From assembly GCA_937876775.1 (NCBI GenBank), contig CALEFA010000063.1, positions 62,001 through 126,000 of the forward strand: DNA of 64,000 nucleotides. The letters run 5' to 3'. Positions 19,255-27,421 of this stretch are shown here, piece after piece. The notes beneath the pieces were generated by a model. It worked only from the letters and a program-made list of their open reading frames with translations. It made no database searches and had not been told where the DNA came from. The first letter of the stretch is position 1. The number at the start of each line of letters is the position of its first letter. A program made the position numbers and the translations under genes. This DNA is from an uncultured Rhodobiaceae bacterium (GTDB lineage Bacteria; Pseudomonadota; Alphaproteobacteria; RS24).

Positions 19255-20137
19255 TTCTCCCCACTGTTAAGGCTTGCAGCGCATTTTCCAATTTTGGCAT
19301 ATTGCATTGGCCTTTGATGGCAATGAACACCAGCGCGCAGGCGCGACTTTCAGCCGCCACCAGCGTATATTTCGACCCCACTAATTGCAGCCGATGGGTG
19401 CCGGTATGACCCTTGGCACGAACCAGCTTATCGGCATGGTCAGCCAGCAACGCCTCAAAGGCCTGCACTGGCAAGCTTATGTCGCTGGTAAAGGTCAGTT
19501 GATCAAATACCGCACCGGCGTCCGCCTCATCATCGGCCAGAGCAATCGGGTGGTGTTTGGCTGGCCGCTCAAAGATGATTTCGGCCAGTGCCTGCTGGCG
19601 CGCGTTCAGTAGCGGCGCATTGGTCATTTGCTCAATCATTTCTTGCGCTTTTGCCGCGTCATCATCGGTGGCGTCGGCCTTGGTTAGCAAAATCATATCG
19701 GCTTGCGCAATCTGTCGCCGAACCAATTTGCCAACGAATTTATCGCTGCATTTCTGCGCCACTGTGCTGGCGTCGACGGCGACCAAAACACTATCCAACT
19801 GTAAGCCCTCGATGCCATAGCCGAGATAGGCCAGACGGGCTGGTTCTCCGGCCCCGCTGGCTTCAACGATAATATGCTCCGGCTTGTTTTTCTGGCCTGC
19901 CAATTGGCTCAATTGTTCAATCATATCGTCGCGCAATTGGCAGCAAGCGCAGCCATTGGTGAGGCTCATGGTTTCGCCGTCGTGACTGTCAATCAGCTCG
20001 GCATCAATATTAATGGCGCCGAAATCATTGACCAATATGGTCAATTTCCGGCCATGCGGCTCGGCGAGCAGGCGATTGATCAGCGTGGTTTTGCCGGCGC
20101 CCAAATAACCGCCCAAAATGGTAATTGGGGTGCTCAT
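19211..20137 (-). CDS. COG0523 (CobW-type) GTPase, putative metallochaperone
   Basis: A 308-aa G3E-family GTPase. The P-loop is G9-G-Y-L-G-A-G-K-T17, the metal-binding hallmark C63-A-C-C66 follows NG, and the guanine-specificity motif is TKAD. A shorter C-terminal CobW_C-like domain starts near residue 215. The family delivers metals, often zinc or cobalt, to client enzymes. The frame continues past the expected C-terminus into the tRNA on the other strand: the last 14 residues MVGPAGLEPATKPL are antisense tRNA, and the stop is formed by T33-C34-A35 of the anticodon loop. Its start overlaps the end of the amidohydrolase gene by 4 bp, implying coupled translation and perhaps a client relationship. 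Confidence 0.88.
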   Translation of the reverse strand: MSTPITILGGYLGAGKTTLINRLLAEPHGRKLTILVNDFGAINIDAELIDSHDGETMSLTNGCACCQLRDDMIEQLSQLAGQKNKPEHIIVEASGAGEPARLAYLGYGIEGLQLDSVLVAVDASTVAQKCSDKFVGKLVRRQIAQADMILLTKADATDDDAAKAQEMIEQMTNAPLLNARQQALAEIIFERPAKHHPIALADDEADAGAVFDQLTFTSDISLPVQAFEALLADHADKLVRAKGHTGTHRLQLVGSKYTLVAAESRACALVFIAIKGQCNMPKLENALQALTVGRMVGPAGLEPATKPL

Positions 20138-21780
20138 GCGGGTTTATCAATTTTATGCGGCGTGCCGGCAAATACTGTGCCCCAAATTTCGATGTCTTTC
20201 AGGCCTGCGGCCCCGACAACAAACGGATCCGCCTCGAGCACGGTGAAATCGGCTCGTTTGCCGCCACGTAAAGAACCAATCTCATTTTCCAGTCCCAGCA
20301 CATAAGCCGCATCAATGGTGATGGCGCGCAATGCTTGCTCGACACTGACCAGTTCGCTTTCGCCGACAATGTCGCCTTCAGCATTCTCGCGCCGCGCCGC
20401 CACCCATGCCGAGTTGAGCGGTTGAGCCGGTGCCATGGTGTAATCCGAGTGTAGGGCAAAGGGAATATTGTTGCGCGCCAATGTGCCCAAGCGCGCCATG
20501 TGATAGGCACGCTCCGGCCCCAGAGCATGGAGGGCATAAACAGCGCTCAATTCATGCAGATAGTAAACATTGGCCGAGGCAATGGCGCCAAGCCGTGCCA
20601 TGCGCTCGACCTGTTCTGGTGTCGATAGGCCAAAATGCTCAATCGTAAAGCGATGGTTGAAGCGCGGTTTTTCATCTTGCAGTTTTTGCAACACATACAA
20701 GGCCAATTCGAGGCCAAGGTCGCCAGTGCAATGAACGTGGATTTTATAGCCAGCGTGCCAGAATAGGCGGGCTGCAGCTTCAAATGTTTCTGGCACCATC
20801 AGCCATTCGCCATCGTGCCCATCAAGATAACCGGGCGGGCCAACCATCATTAATTGCGAGAAGAAGGCTCCATCGGTGAAAAGTTTGACATGGTCGGTAA
20901 AGAATAATTTATCGCTGTTGAGCTCTGTCAGCCCATTGGCGAAGGTCAGCACTTTGTCGAATCCCTCGTCATCGACCAGAGCCAGAGCATTGGGCGTGTA
21001 ATGCACACGAAACGGCGTATCTGGCGTATCAAAGAAGCTTTTGGCGGCTTGCCATTCCATATCAAAATTGAAGATACCAATGCCCATGTCGCCAACCAGC
21101 GTATGGCCGCCGAAATGCGCCACTTGTTTAAGCCGCTGCATACCAAGACCAAATTTTTCCGGCGACATAATAACGGGGTTGAGCGCATTGATTGCAATGC
21201 GCAAGCCATTTTCATAGAACAAGCCGTCGTCGAGTTTGACTTGCGGGTGCCCAGCAACGGCATTTGTGTTGAGATTAAAATGCTCAATCGCCGCAGAATT
21301 CATAATCACTTCATGAAACGATCGGTGCCAAACAATCACCGGTCGAGTGGGGCAAATCTGGTCGAGTTCGCGGCGGGTGACATCGCCGTGCCAATTGCGG
21401 TGATAGCCCCATGTGAAAAATGGTGCGTCGTCGCCATCGCTGGTTAAGTCTTTCAAACGCGCCAAATAATCTTCATGGCTGGTGGTGGCGGGGACATTCT
21501 GCCATGGCAGTTTCCATTCCAGCGCGGTGATAAATTGCATGGGTAAAATCACTGCCGCCATGCTCGGATGTAGGTGCGGGTCAATAAAACCTGGCATAAT
21601 CACTTTGTCTTCAAATTGCCGGTCAATTTGATGCTGGTGACGCTCTAGCCACGGCGCGAGACTGTCCAATGTGCCAACTTCCAATATCTCACCATCGCGC
21701 ACAGCAATTGCCGTGCCAAACGCATGGCTTGGCTCCATGGTGTGAATGGCTTTGGCTGTATAAACATGGATTTTCGACAT
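20134..21780 (-). CDS. YtcJ-type metal-dependent amidohydrolase
   Basis: A 548-aa amidohydrolase-superfamily enzyme (Amidohydro_3, YtcJ group). The N-terminal beta-sandwich leads to the metal motif P-G-F-I-D-P-H69-L-H71. Further candidate ligands are in KIHVHCTGD and TIEHFGL, and the C-terminal segment HSDYTMAPAQPL carries the conserved Asp. The substrate is unknown; relatives hydrolyse cyclic amides or N-acyl groups with zinc. No signal peptide is visible. GGGAG lies 6 bp before ATG 21780. The COG0523 GTPase follows with a 4-bp overlap, so the two form one unit. Confidence 0.85.
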   Translation of the reverse strand: MSKIHVYTAKAIHTMEPSHAFGTAIAVRDGEILEVGTLDSLAPWLERHQHQIDRQFEDKVIMPGFIDPHLHPSMAAVILPMQFITALEWKLPWQNVPATTSHEDYLARLKDLTSDGDDAPFFTWGYHRNWHGDVTRRELDQICPTRPVIVWHRSFHEVIMNSAAIEHFNLNTNAVAGHPQVKLDDGLFYENGLRIAINALNPVIMSPEKFGLGMQRLKQVAHFGGHTLVGDMGIGIFNFDMEWQAAKSFFDTPDTPFRVHYTPNALALVDDEGFDKVLTFANGLTELNSDKLFFTDHVKLFTDGAFFSQLMMVGPPGYLDGHDGEWLMVPETFEAAARLFWHAGYKIHVHCTGDLGLELALYVLQKLQDEKPRFNHRFTIEHFGLSTPEQVERMARLGAIASANVYYLHELSAVYALHALGPERAYHMARLGTLARNNIPFALHSDYTMAPAQPLNSAWVAARRENAEGDIVGESELVSVEQALRAITIDAAYVLGLENEIGSLRGGKRADFTVLEADPFVVGAAGLKDIEIWGTVFAGTPHKIDKPA

Positions 21781-21861
21781 CTCGTTCTCCCGCTAACTTA
21801 CTCTTGTCATATGCTAGCAAAACAAGCATGGTTTGTTGGCAATTTTATTTGGGAGGAAATA

Positions 21862-22278
21862 ATGCAAGCTTCAGCTATTCTACAACCAGTTATCGCTTTG
21901 GGTCTGTGGACTGCAATAATTATGGTTTGGATGTTCATTGTCCGTATTCGTTCGGCCAATGCCACAAAATTTGATATTCAAGACGCGCTACACGCAAAAT
22001 CTGTGACTTGGCCATCAGATGTCGCACGCGTTGGTGAGAATTATGATCATTTGTTTGAGCAGCCAACACTGTTTTACGCCATTGCCCTGACGATTGCGGT
22101 CATGGGGCATGGGGATCAAACGGCAGTTAACGCGGCCTGGGCCTTTGTGATTTTCCGTGTTTTGCATTCCTTGGTGCAAATCATGTCGACCAATGTTTCC
22201 TTGCGTTTGGTCGTTTTTTGGCTGTCTTGGGCGGCCCTTTTAGTGCTCATTATCCGCGAAGCGATGATGATTTTCTAA
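21862..22278 (+). CDS. MAPEG-family membrane protein
   Basis: A 138-aa membrane protein of the MAPEG family (membrane-associated proteins in eicosanoid and glutathione metabolism). The conserved helix-2 segment reads A-R-V-G-E-N-Y-D-H-L-F-E-Q-P, followed by hydrophobic helices and RVLHSLVQ. Three to four membrane spans are visible (about 7-27, 65-85, 88-105, 115-135). Bacterial members are mostly uncharacterised; some have glutathione transferase activity. The frame is open further upstream, but GGGAGG seven bases before ATG 21862 fixes the start. An intrinsic terminator follows. Confidence 0.82.
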   Translation: MQASAILQPVIALGLWTAIIMVWMFIVRIRSANATKFDIQDALHAKSVTWPSDVARVGENYDHLFEQPTLFYAIALTIAVMGHGDQTAVNAAWAFVIFRVLHSLVQIMSTNVSLRLVVFWLSWAALLVLIIREAMMIF

Positions 22279-22297
22279 AACACTCACATTAAGAGCG

Positions 22298-22332
22298 AAA
22301 AGGCGGTCGCCTAATGGGGCCGCCTTTTTTTT
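22298..22332 (+). terminator. Intrinsic terminator after the MAPEG gene
   Basis: Stem AAGGCGG (22300-22306) pairs with CCGCCTT (22320-22326), followed by a run of eight T (22325-22332). It lies 20 bp after the MAPEG stop and separates that gene from ettA. Confidence 0.88.
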
Positions 22333-22406
22333 CGCAAACATTGCGCTGGCCTAGCAAAACATGCCAAAACAAGTCGAACAAATTACCGCCTGATCTGGAG
22401 AAAATT

Positions 22407-24062
22407 ATGGCCGCTTACCAATATGTCTATGTGATGGATCGTCTGTCTAAAACCTATGCCGGTGGCAAACAGGTGCTGAAGGATATTCGCCTGTCGTTCT
22501 TGCCGGGCGCAAAAATTGGTATTGTCGGGGTCAATGGCTCGGGTAAGTCGACCTTGCTGAAAATCATGTCCGGTAAAGACAAAGATTATCAGGGCGAGGC
22601 ATGGGCCGCTGAGGGCGCCAAAGTTGGCTATCTGGAGCAAGAACCGCAGCTCAATCCAGACAAAGACGTTCGCGGCAATGTTATGGAGGGTGTCGCCGAG
22701 AAACAGGCTTTGCTCGATCGCTATAATGAACTGGCGATGAACTATTCCGATGAAACCGCTGATGAAATGGCGCAATTACAGGATCAAATTGACGCGCAAA
22801 ACTTGTGGGATTTGGAAAGCCAAATCGAACAAGCCATGGACGCGCTGCGCTGCCCACCCGCCGATTCTGAGGTGACCAATTTGTCCGGTGGTGAAAAGCG
22901 CCGTGTCGCTTTGTGCAAATTACTGCTCGAAGAGCCTGACATGTTATTGCTCGATGAGCCAACCAACCATTTGGATGCCGAAACCGTAGCTTGGTTGCAG
23001 CATCATTTGGCTGATTTCGCCGGCACGGTTGTTCTGGTGACTCACGACCGTTATTTCCTCGACCAAATCACCAATTGGATATTGGAACTCGATCGCGGCC
23101 AAGGCCTGCCTTATGAGGGTAATTATTCCAATTGGTTGGAGAAGAAACAAAAACGCCTTGAACAAGAAGCCCGTGAGGATGATTCCAAGCAGCGCACCTT
23201 GGCTAATGAGCTTGAGTGGATACGCCAATCGCCAAAAGCGCGGCAAAGCAAGAGTAAGGCGCGGATTACCGCCTATGAAAATTTGCTGGCCAGTGCTGGG
23301 CGGGAGGATGTTGGGCGGGCGCAAATTACCATTCCTTCTGGGCCACGGCTCGGCGGCATTGTGCTGGAGGCTGACAAGCTCTCGAAAGGCTTTGGCGATA
23401 AATTATTGATCGACAATTTGTCTTTCCAATTGCCCCCCGGTGGTATTGTCGGGGTTATTGGCCCCAATGGTGCCGGTAAAACCACTTTGTTCAAAATGCT
23501 AACGGGCGCCGACACCCCAGATGAGGGTGATCTGCGGGTTGGTGATACAGCCGTCATGGGCTATGTCGACCAAAGCCGCGATAATCTCGATGATAACAAA
23601 ACTGTTTGGGAAGAAATTTCCGGCGGTCTAGATATTTTAGAGCTTGGTAAGCGCGAGATGAATTCGCGCGCCTATGTTGGGGCGTTTAACTTCCGTGGCG
23701 GTGACCAGCAGAAAAAAGTTGGCCTATTGTCAGGCGGTGAACGCAATCGGGTGCATTTGGCGAAAATGCTTAAGTCTGGATCTAATCTCTTGCTGCTCGA
23801 TGAGCCGACCAATGATTTGGATGTTGAAACCTTGCGTGCCCTAGAAGAAGGGCTGGAGCGTTTCGCTGGCTGTGCCGTTATCATCAGTCACGATCGTTGG
23901 TTCCTCGACCGTATTGCAACGCATATTTTGGCCTTTGAAGGCGATAGCCATGTCGAATGGTTTGAAGGCAATTACGCCGATTACGAAGAAGACCGTAAAC
24001 GTCGCCTCGGAACCGACGCGGAAGTGCCTAAGCGCATTAAATATAAGCAGTTTAGCCGTTAG
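22407..24062 (+). CDS. ettA: Energy-dependent translational throttle protein EttA
   Basis: ABC-F ATPase that binds the ribosomal E site and gates the first elongation steps according to ATP/ADP ratio. 551 aa with two ABC cassettes: Walker A G41-V-N-G-S-G-K-S-T49, signature [11 protein letters not shown] and Walker [12 protein letters not shown]; second cassette [20 protein letters not shown] and [11 protein letters not shown]. The inter-domain linker (about 245-320) has the basic P-site tRNA interaction region with KQKRLEQE and [12 protein letters not shown]. The frame is open 93 bp upstream, but GGAG before ATG 22407 and the [10 protein letters not shown] start are standard. The last 11 bp overlap convergent mlaC. 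Confidence 0.96.
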   Translation: MAAYQYVYVMDRLSKTYAGGKQVLKDIRLSFLPGAKIGIVGVNGSGKSTLLKIMSGKDKDYQGEAWAAEGAKVGYLEQEPQLNPDKDVRGNVMEGVAEKQALLDRYNELAMNYSDETADEMAQLQDQIDAQNLWDLESQIEQAMDALRCPPADSEVTNLSGGEKRRVALCKLLLEEPDMLLLDEPTNHLDAETVAWLQHHLADFAGTVVLVTHDRYFLDQITNWILELDRGQGLPYEGNYSNWLEKKQKRLEQEAREDDSKQRTLANELEWIRQSPKARQSKSKARITAYENLLASAGREDVGRAQITIPSGPRLGGIVLEADKLSKGFGDKLLIDNLSFQLPPGGIVGVIGPNGAGKTTLFKMLTGADTPDEGDLRVGDTAVMGYVDQSRDNLDDNKTVWEEISGGLDILELGKREMNSRAYVGAFNFRGGDQQKKVGLLSGGERNRVHLAKMLKSGSNLLLLDEPTNDLDVETLRALEEGLERFAGCAVIISHDRWFLDRIATHILAFEGDSHVEWFEGNYADYEEDRKRRLGTDAEVPKRIKYKQFSR

Positions 24063-24708
24063 TCACGGCGTCTGACTTGCCGCCGGAGATTTGCTGGCGG
24101 ATATGTTGCAGCAGCGTATCAATATCGCCTTTGTTGTTTTTCAGCACAGATGAGAAACTATCGCGCTGTTCCTGTGCCATCCACACGCCGAGAACCCGCA
24201 CGTCAAACAAGCTGAAACTACCGTCTTTTTCACGCACCAGCCACCAATCAATCGGGATGGGCTGGCGGCCATTGGCGAATTCAATTTTACTGTTGATGAT
24301 GAAATTGCGCTTTTTACTTTGTCCGGTGCCGACGATGACACGTTCATCGGAATACTCGCCCAAGCGGTTGGCATAGACTTTGACAATCATCTCATTGAGA
24401 AGCGCCTGATAGGTCTCGAAATCCTCATCGGAAATTTGTCGTGCAAATTGGCCAAGCGTGAAACGCGCAATGCGGCGCATATTGGCGCGTTGTTCAAGCA
24501 AGGCGCGAAAACCTTCTTCGCGGCCCTCGCGGGTTTTTTGCGTGGTTAAAATGCTCACCGCTTCATCGGCCATTTCGGTAACAAATAGCTGTGCTTTGGC
24601 CATGAGTTCGGCTTCTGACAAAGCATTTGTATTCGCTGCCGCTGGTGCCAGCGCCAGTAAACTCAGGGCAAAAAAACTCACGCAAAATAGAGAAGTTAAA
24701 GTCCGCAT
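24052..24708 (-). CDS. mlaC: MlaC-type phospholipid-binding periplasmic protein
   Basis: Soluble periplasmic carrier that shuttles phospholipids between the outer and inner membranes (toluene tolerance Ttg2D family). 218 aa with a signal peptide (residues 1-25, cleavage near APAAA-NT). The MlaC fold shows in [20 protein letters not shown] and in a C-terminal [14 protein letters not shown]. It follows mlaA after 9 bp, and its ribosome-binding site TAGGAG includes the mlaA stop codon. The permease genes mlaD, mlaE and mlaF are not next to it and must be elsewhere if present. It overlaps ettA tail-to-tail. Confidence 0.9.
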   Translation of the reverse strand: MRTLTSLFCVSFFALSLLALAPAAANTNALSEAELMAKAQLFVTEMADEAVSILTTQKTREGREEGFRALLEQRANMRRIARFTLGQFARQISDEDFETYQALLNEMIVKVYANRLGEYSDERVIVGTGQSKKRNFIINSKIEFANGRQPIPIDWWLVREKDGSFSLFDVRVLGVWMAQEQRDSFSSVLKNNKGDIDTLLQHIRQQISGGKSDAVTNG

Positions 24709-24717
24709 GATTGGCTC

Positions 24718-25473
24718 CTAAAAATCATCGAGATCGCCAATATCTGGCAATGCGTCTAAATTGGTTTTGCCATTATCAATTTCGCTTTGGCGGTTTTGCC
24801 GGTAAAGGCTTCTGACGCTGGCATAATAATCAACCGAACTGCGCTCAATCTCATCAATAATACCGACATTTGTCGCCCGCGAGTCAATGCCAGCAACGGC
24901 GAAAACCAGAACGGGGCCAGAAAGACCATCGTCAAGGATATAGGTCACGGGGTTGAAAACAGTGTCGACCGTTGTGCCAAAAAGATCGCGCGGCGGGGCA
25001 GGGCCCAATATAGGTAAATACAGATAAGGCCCTTCACTGACGCCGTAGACAGCAAGCGTTTGGCCGAAGTCTTCATCATGTGAGGCAAAGCCAAGGCTTG
25101 TGGCGGGGTCGAAAAACCCAAACAGGCCGAGCGTCGTGTTAATGCCGAGGCGCGCTCCCGTGGTGCCAGCGCGAGACCATTCGCCTTGCAGGACGTCATT
25201 CGCCAATGTGACCGGCGACGTCAAATTGTCGATAAATCGACGCACAGACATACGCACTGGCTCGGGGACGTATAAGTAACCTTTAGCGACCGGCTCGAGC
25301 GCATATTCGTCAAGCGTCATATTAAAGGTGAACATTTTACGGTTGAAATTTTCATAGGGGTCATTGGCGTCTTGATACTGGCTCGCCTCATTGGGTGCCG
25401 CACCGCCGCAAGCAGTCAGAGTCAAACTCAAAACAATGGGGAGAATTTGAAAACGTTTTCGGAATAAGAACAT
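24718..25473 (-). CDS. mlaA: MlaA (VacJ) outer-membrane lipoprotein
   Basis: Removes mislocalised phospholipids from the outer leaflet of the outer membrane. 251 aa with a lipoprotein signal; the lipobox LTAC places the lipidated cysteine at C22. The family signature DPYENFNRKMFTFN occurs near residue 40, and the conserved region GLFGFFDPATSLGF with EDFGQTLAVYGVSEGPYLYLP follows. First gene of an mlaA-mlaC pair, divergent from the SahR-like regulator across 140 bp. Confidence 0.93.
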   Translation of the reverse strand: MFLFRKRFQILPIVLSLTLTACGGAAPNEASQYQDANDPYENFNRKMFTFNMTLDEYALEPVAKGYLYVPEPVRMSVRRFIDNLTSPVTLANDVLQGEWSRAGTTGARLGINTTLGLFGFFDPATSLGFASHDEDFGQTLAVYGVSEGPYLYLPILGPAPPRDLFGTTVDTVFNPVTYILDDGLSGPVLVFAVAGIDSRATNVGIIDEIERSSVDYYASVRSLYRQNRQSEIDNGKTNLDALPDIGDLDDF

Positions 25474-25576
25474 GACTAACCTATTTATTGCTGTCTCAAT
25501 CTAACTGATTTTCGCGCAGAAAAAAGGAAAACCGTGGATTTATCGTTCTAAACACATCGATACCGCGCTATATGGC

Positions 25577-25606
25577 TTGACACATAAAGATATGTTTATG
25601 TATAAA
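25577..25606 (+). promoter_or_regulatory. Promoter and inverted-repeat operator of the SahR-like gene
   Basis: TTGACA (25577-25582) and TATAAA (25601-25606) are separated by 18 bp. A perfect inverted repeat ACATAAA (25582-25588) / TTTATGT (25595-25601) with a 6-bp centre fills the spacer and touches both hexamers. The expected transcript start falls at or next to the ATG at 25614, so the mRNA should be leaderless. A repressor bound here would block polymerase directly; autoregulation by the ArsR-type protein is the natural inference. Confidence 0.8.
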
Positions 25607-25613
25607 TCAGCGC

Positions 25614-26561
25614 ATGAAAACCTTACTTTCAGCTCTTCGCGCGGCAGGCGAACCCACGCGGCTTAGAATTCTGGCCATTTTGGCGCGTGGTGAATTGACG
25701 GTATCTGAGCTGACCCAAGTTCTATTGCAGAGCCAGCCACGTATTTCGCGGCATTTGAAACTCTTGGCCGAGGCCAAATTAGTGCAGCGCCACCCTGAGG
25801 GCAGCTGGGTGTTTTATCGCCTCAACGACAGTCAAGATATCGCTGGCCTGTTGCAGCAGCTCATTACCCATTTACCAGCCGATGATTTAATTCTCCAGCG
25901 CGATTATGAGCGTTTTGAGCATGTTTGCGAAGAACGCGCGGCGCGCGCCCGCCACTATTTCGCCGCCAATGCCGCAGCATGGGATGATTTACGTACCCAT
26001 CATATTCCTGAGACCGAAGTGGAAGGAAAAATCGCCACGTCCATCGGCGAGCGGCAGATTGGCCTTTTGGTCGACCTTGGCACGGGCACGGGCCGCATGT
26101 TGGAAATTTTCGCGCCACGTTGCGCGCGCGCCATTGGTTTTGATATCAGCCCCGAAATGCTGACTATTGCGCGCAGTAAGTTGGACGGCGCGGGGCTTGA
26201 TCATTGCCAAGTGCGGCAGGGAGATTGTGCCAATGTGCCATTGGAAGACGGTGTCGCAGACATTGTCATCTTGCACCAAGTATTGCATTTCCTTGATGAT
26301 CCCACTCAGGCGATTGCTGAGGCGGCGCGTATTCTGGCGCCCGGTGGCAGTGTGTTAATTGCCGATTTCGGGCCGCATGATATGGAAAGCCTGCGCGAGC
26401 AGCACGCGCACCGGCGCTTGGGGTTCAGCTCAGAGGAAATCCAGTCAATGCTGGCGCAATCTGGCTTGAGCTATTTTGCTGGAGAAACCTTGACGTCAAA
26501 TAATCATGATTTACCGGTCGCTCTGTGGCGCGCCGACAAACCGGCCGCGACTGTGGAATAG
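25614..26561 (+). CDS. ArsR-type regulator fused to a SAM-dependent methyltransferase domain (SahR-like)
   Basis: A 315-aa fusion. Residues 1-85 are an ArsR winged helix (EPTRLRILAIL, recognition helix QPRISRHLKLL). The metal-sensing cysteine motif of ArsR/SmtB is absent: that position reads ELTVSEL. Residues about 110-300 form a class I methyltransferase fold with motif I V153-D-L-G-T-G-T-G160 and LEDGVADIVILHQVLHF. Such proteins next to metF-metH match SahR, a repressor sensing S-adenosylhomocysteine in Proteobacteria; the methyltransferase fold probably serves as the ligand sensor. No ribosome-binding site precedes ATG 25614. metF follows after 9 bp. Confidence 0.82.
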   Translation: MKTLLSALRAAGEPTRLRILAILARGELTVSELTQVLLQSQPRISRHLKLLAEAKLVQRHPEGSWVFYRLNDSQDIAGLLQQLITHLPADDLILQRDYERFEHVCEERAARARHYFAANAAAWDDLRTHHIPETEVEGKIATSIGERQIGLLVDLGTGTGRMLEIFAPRCARAIGFDISPEMLTIARSKLDGAGLDHCQVRQGDCANVPLEDGVADIVILHQVLHFLDDPTQAIAEAARILAPGGSVLIADFGPHDMESLREQHAHRRLGFSSEEIQSMLAQSGLSYFAGETLTSNNHDLPVALWRADKPAATVE

Positions 26562-26570
26562 GAAAATAAA

Positions 26571-27410
26571 ATGACACGTATCTCCTTTGAATTTTTCCCA
26601 CCCAAAAGCGATCAGGCGGAAGAAAAACTTTGGCAGGCGATTGACCGTCTGGCGCCCCTTCAGCCGGATTTTGTTTCCGTCACTTATGGCGCTGGTGGCT
26701 CGACGCGCGACCGCACCCATGCCTGTGTGAAACGCTTGATTGAAGAAACCAATCTGCAACCGGCGGCGCATTTGACTTGCGTTGCCGCCAGTCGGGCCGA
26801 TGTGGACAGTGTGATTGATGAATATGCTGCCCTTGGCGTAAAACACATTGTCGCGCTGCGCGGTGATATGCCCGATATGGGCGCGTTCCAACCGCATGCT
26901 GATGGATATAGCGGCTCGGTTGATTTAGTGGCGGCGCTGGCCAAGCGCGGCGGTTTTGATATCACCGTCAGTGCCTATCCGGAAAAACACCCCGAGTCGG
27001 CGTCAATGGCCGCTGATATTGATTTGTTGAAAGCCAAAATAGACGCCGGGGCGACCCGCGCCATCACCCAATTTGCCTTTGATACGACGGCGCATTTGCG
27101 TTTTCGTGATGCATTGGCGGCGGCCAATATTACCATTCCGGTCATTCCGGGCATTATGCCAACGACCAATTTTGTTGGCGCCCAACGCATGGCCGAAGCC
27201 TGCGGTGCGTCGGTTCCCGATTGGTTGGCGGCGCATTATCATGGGTTAGAAAGTGACGCTGATACGCGCAAGCATATCGCCGCTTCTGTGGCGGTTGACC
27301 AATGCCGCAAACTCATCGAAGAAGACTTTGAGGATTTACATTTCTACACCTTAAATCAAGCCGATCTGACTTTTGCGGTATGCCGTATTCTGGGTCTTGG
27401 TAAACAGTAA
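26571..27410 (+). CDS. metF: Methylenetetrahydrofolate reductase
   Basis: FAD-dependent TIM-barrel enzyme that makes 5-methyl-THF for methionine synthesis. 279 aa. The catalytic Glu lies in SFEFFPPKS, and further family marks are [24 protein letters not shown] and ITQFAFD. It is the middle gene of the SahR-like-metF-metH unit, with 9-bp and 8-11-bp gaps, and so should be derepressed together with metH when methyl-cycle intermediates accumulate. Confidence 0.96.
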   Translation: MTRISFEFFPPKSDQAEEKLWQAIDRLAPLQPDFVSVTYGAGGSTRDRTHACVKRLIEETNLQPAAHLTCVAASRADVDSVIDEYAALGVKHIVALRGDMPDMGAFQPHADGYSGSVDLVAALAKRGGFDITVSAYPEKHPESASMAADIDLLKAKIDAGATRAITQFAFDTTAHLRFRDALAAANITIPVIPGIMPTTNFVGAQRMAEACGASVPDWLAAHYHGLESDADTRKHIAASVAVDQCRKLIEEDFEDLHFYTLNQADLTFAVCRILGLGKQ

Positions 27411-27421
27411 AGGCACGAATG

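Noticed and set aside
27411-27421. Cobalamin or SAM riboswitch before metH
   Set aside because: Only 8-11 bp separate metF and metH, too short for any known riboswitch; regulation is placed at the SahR-like promoter.
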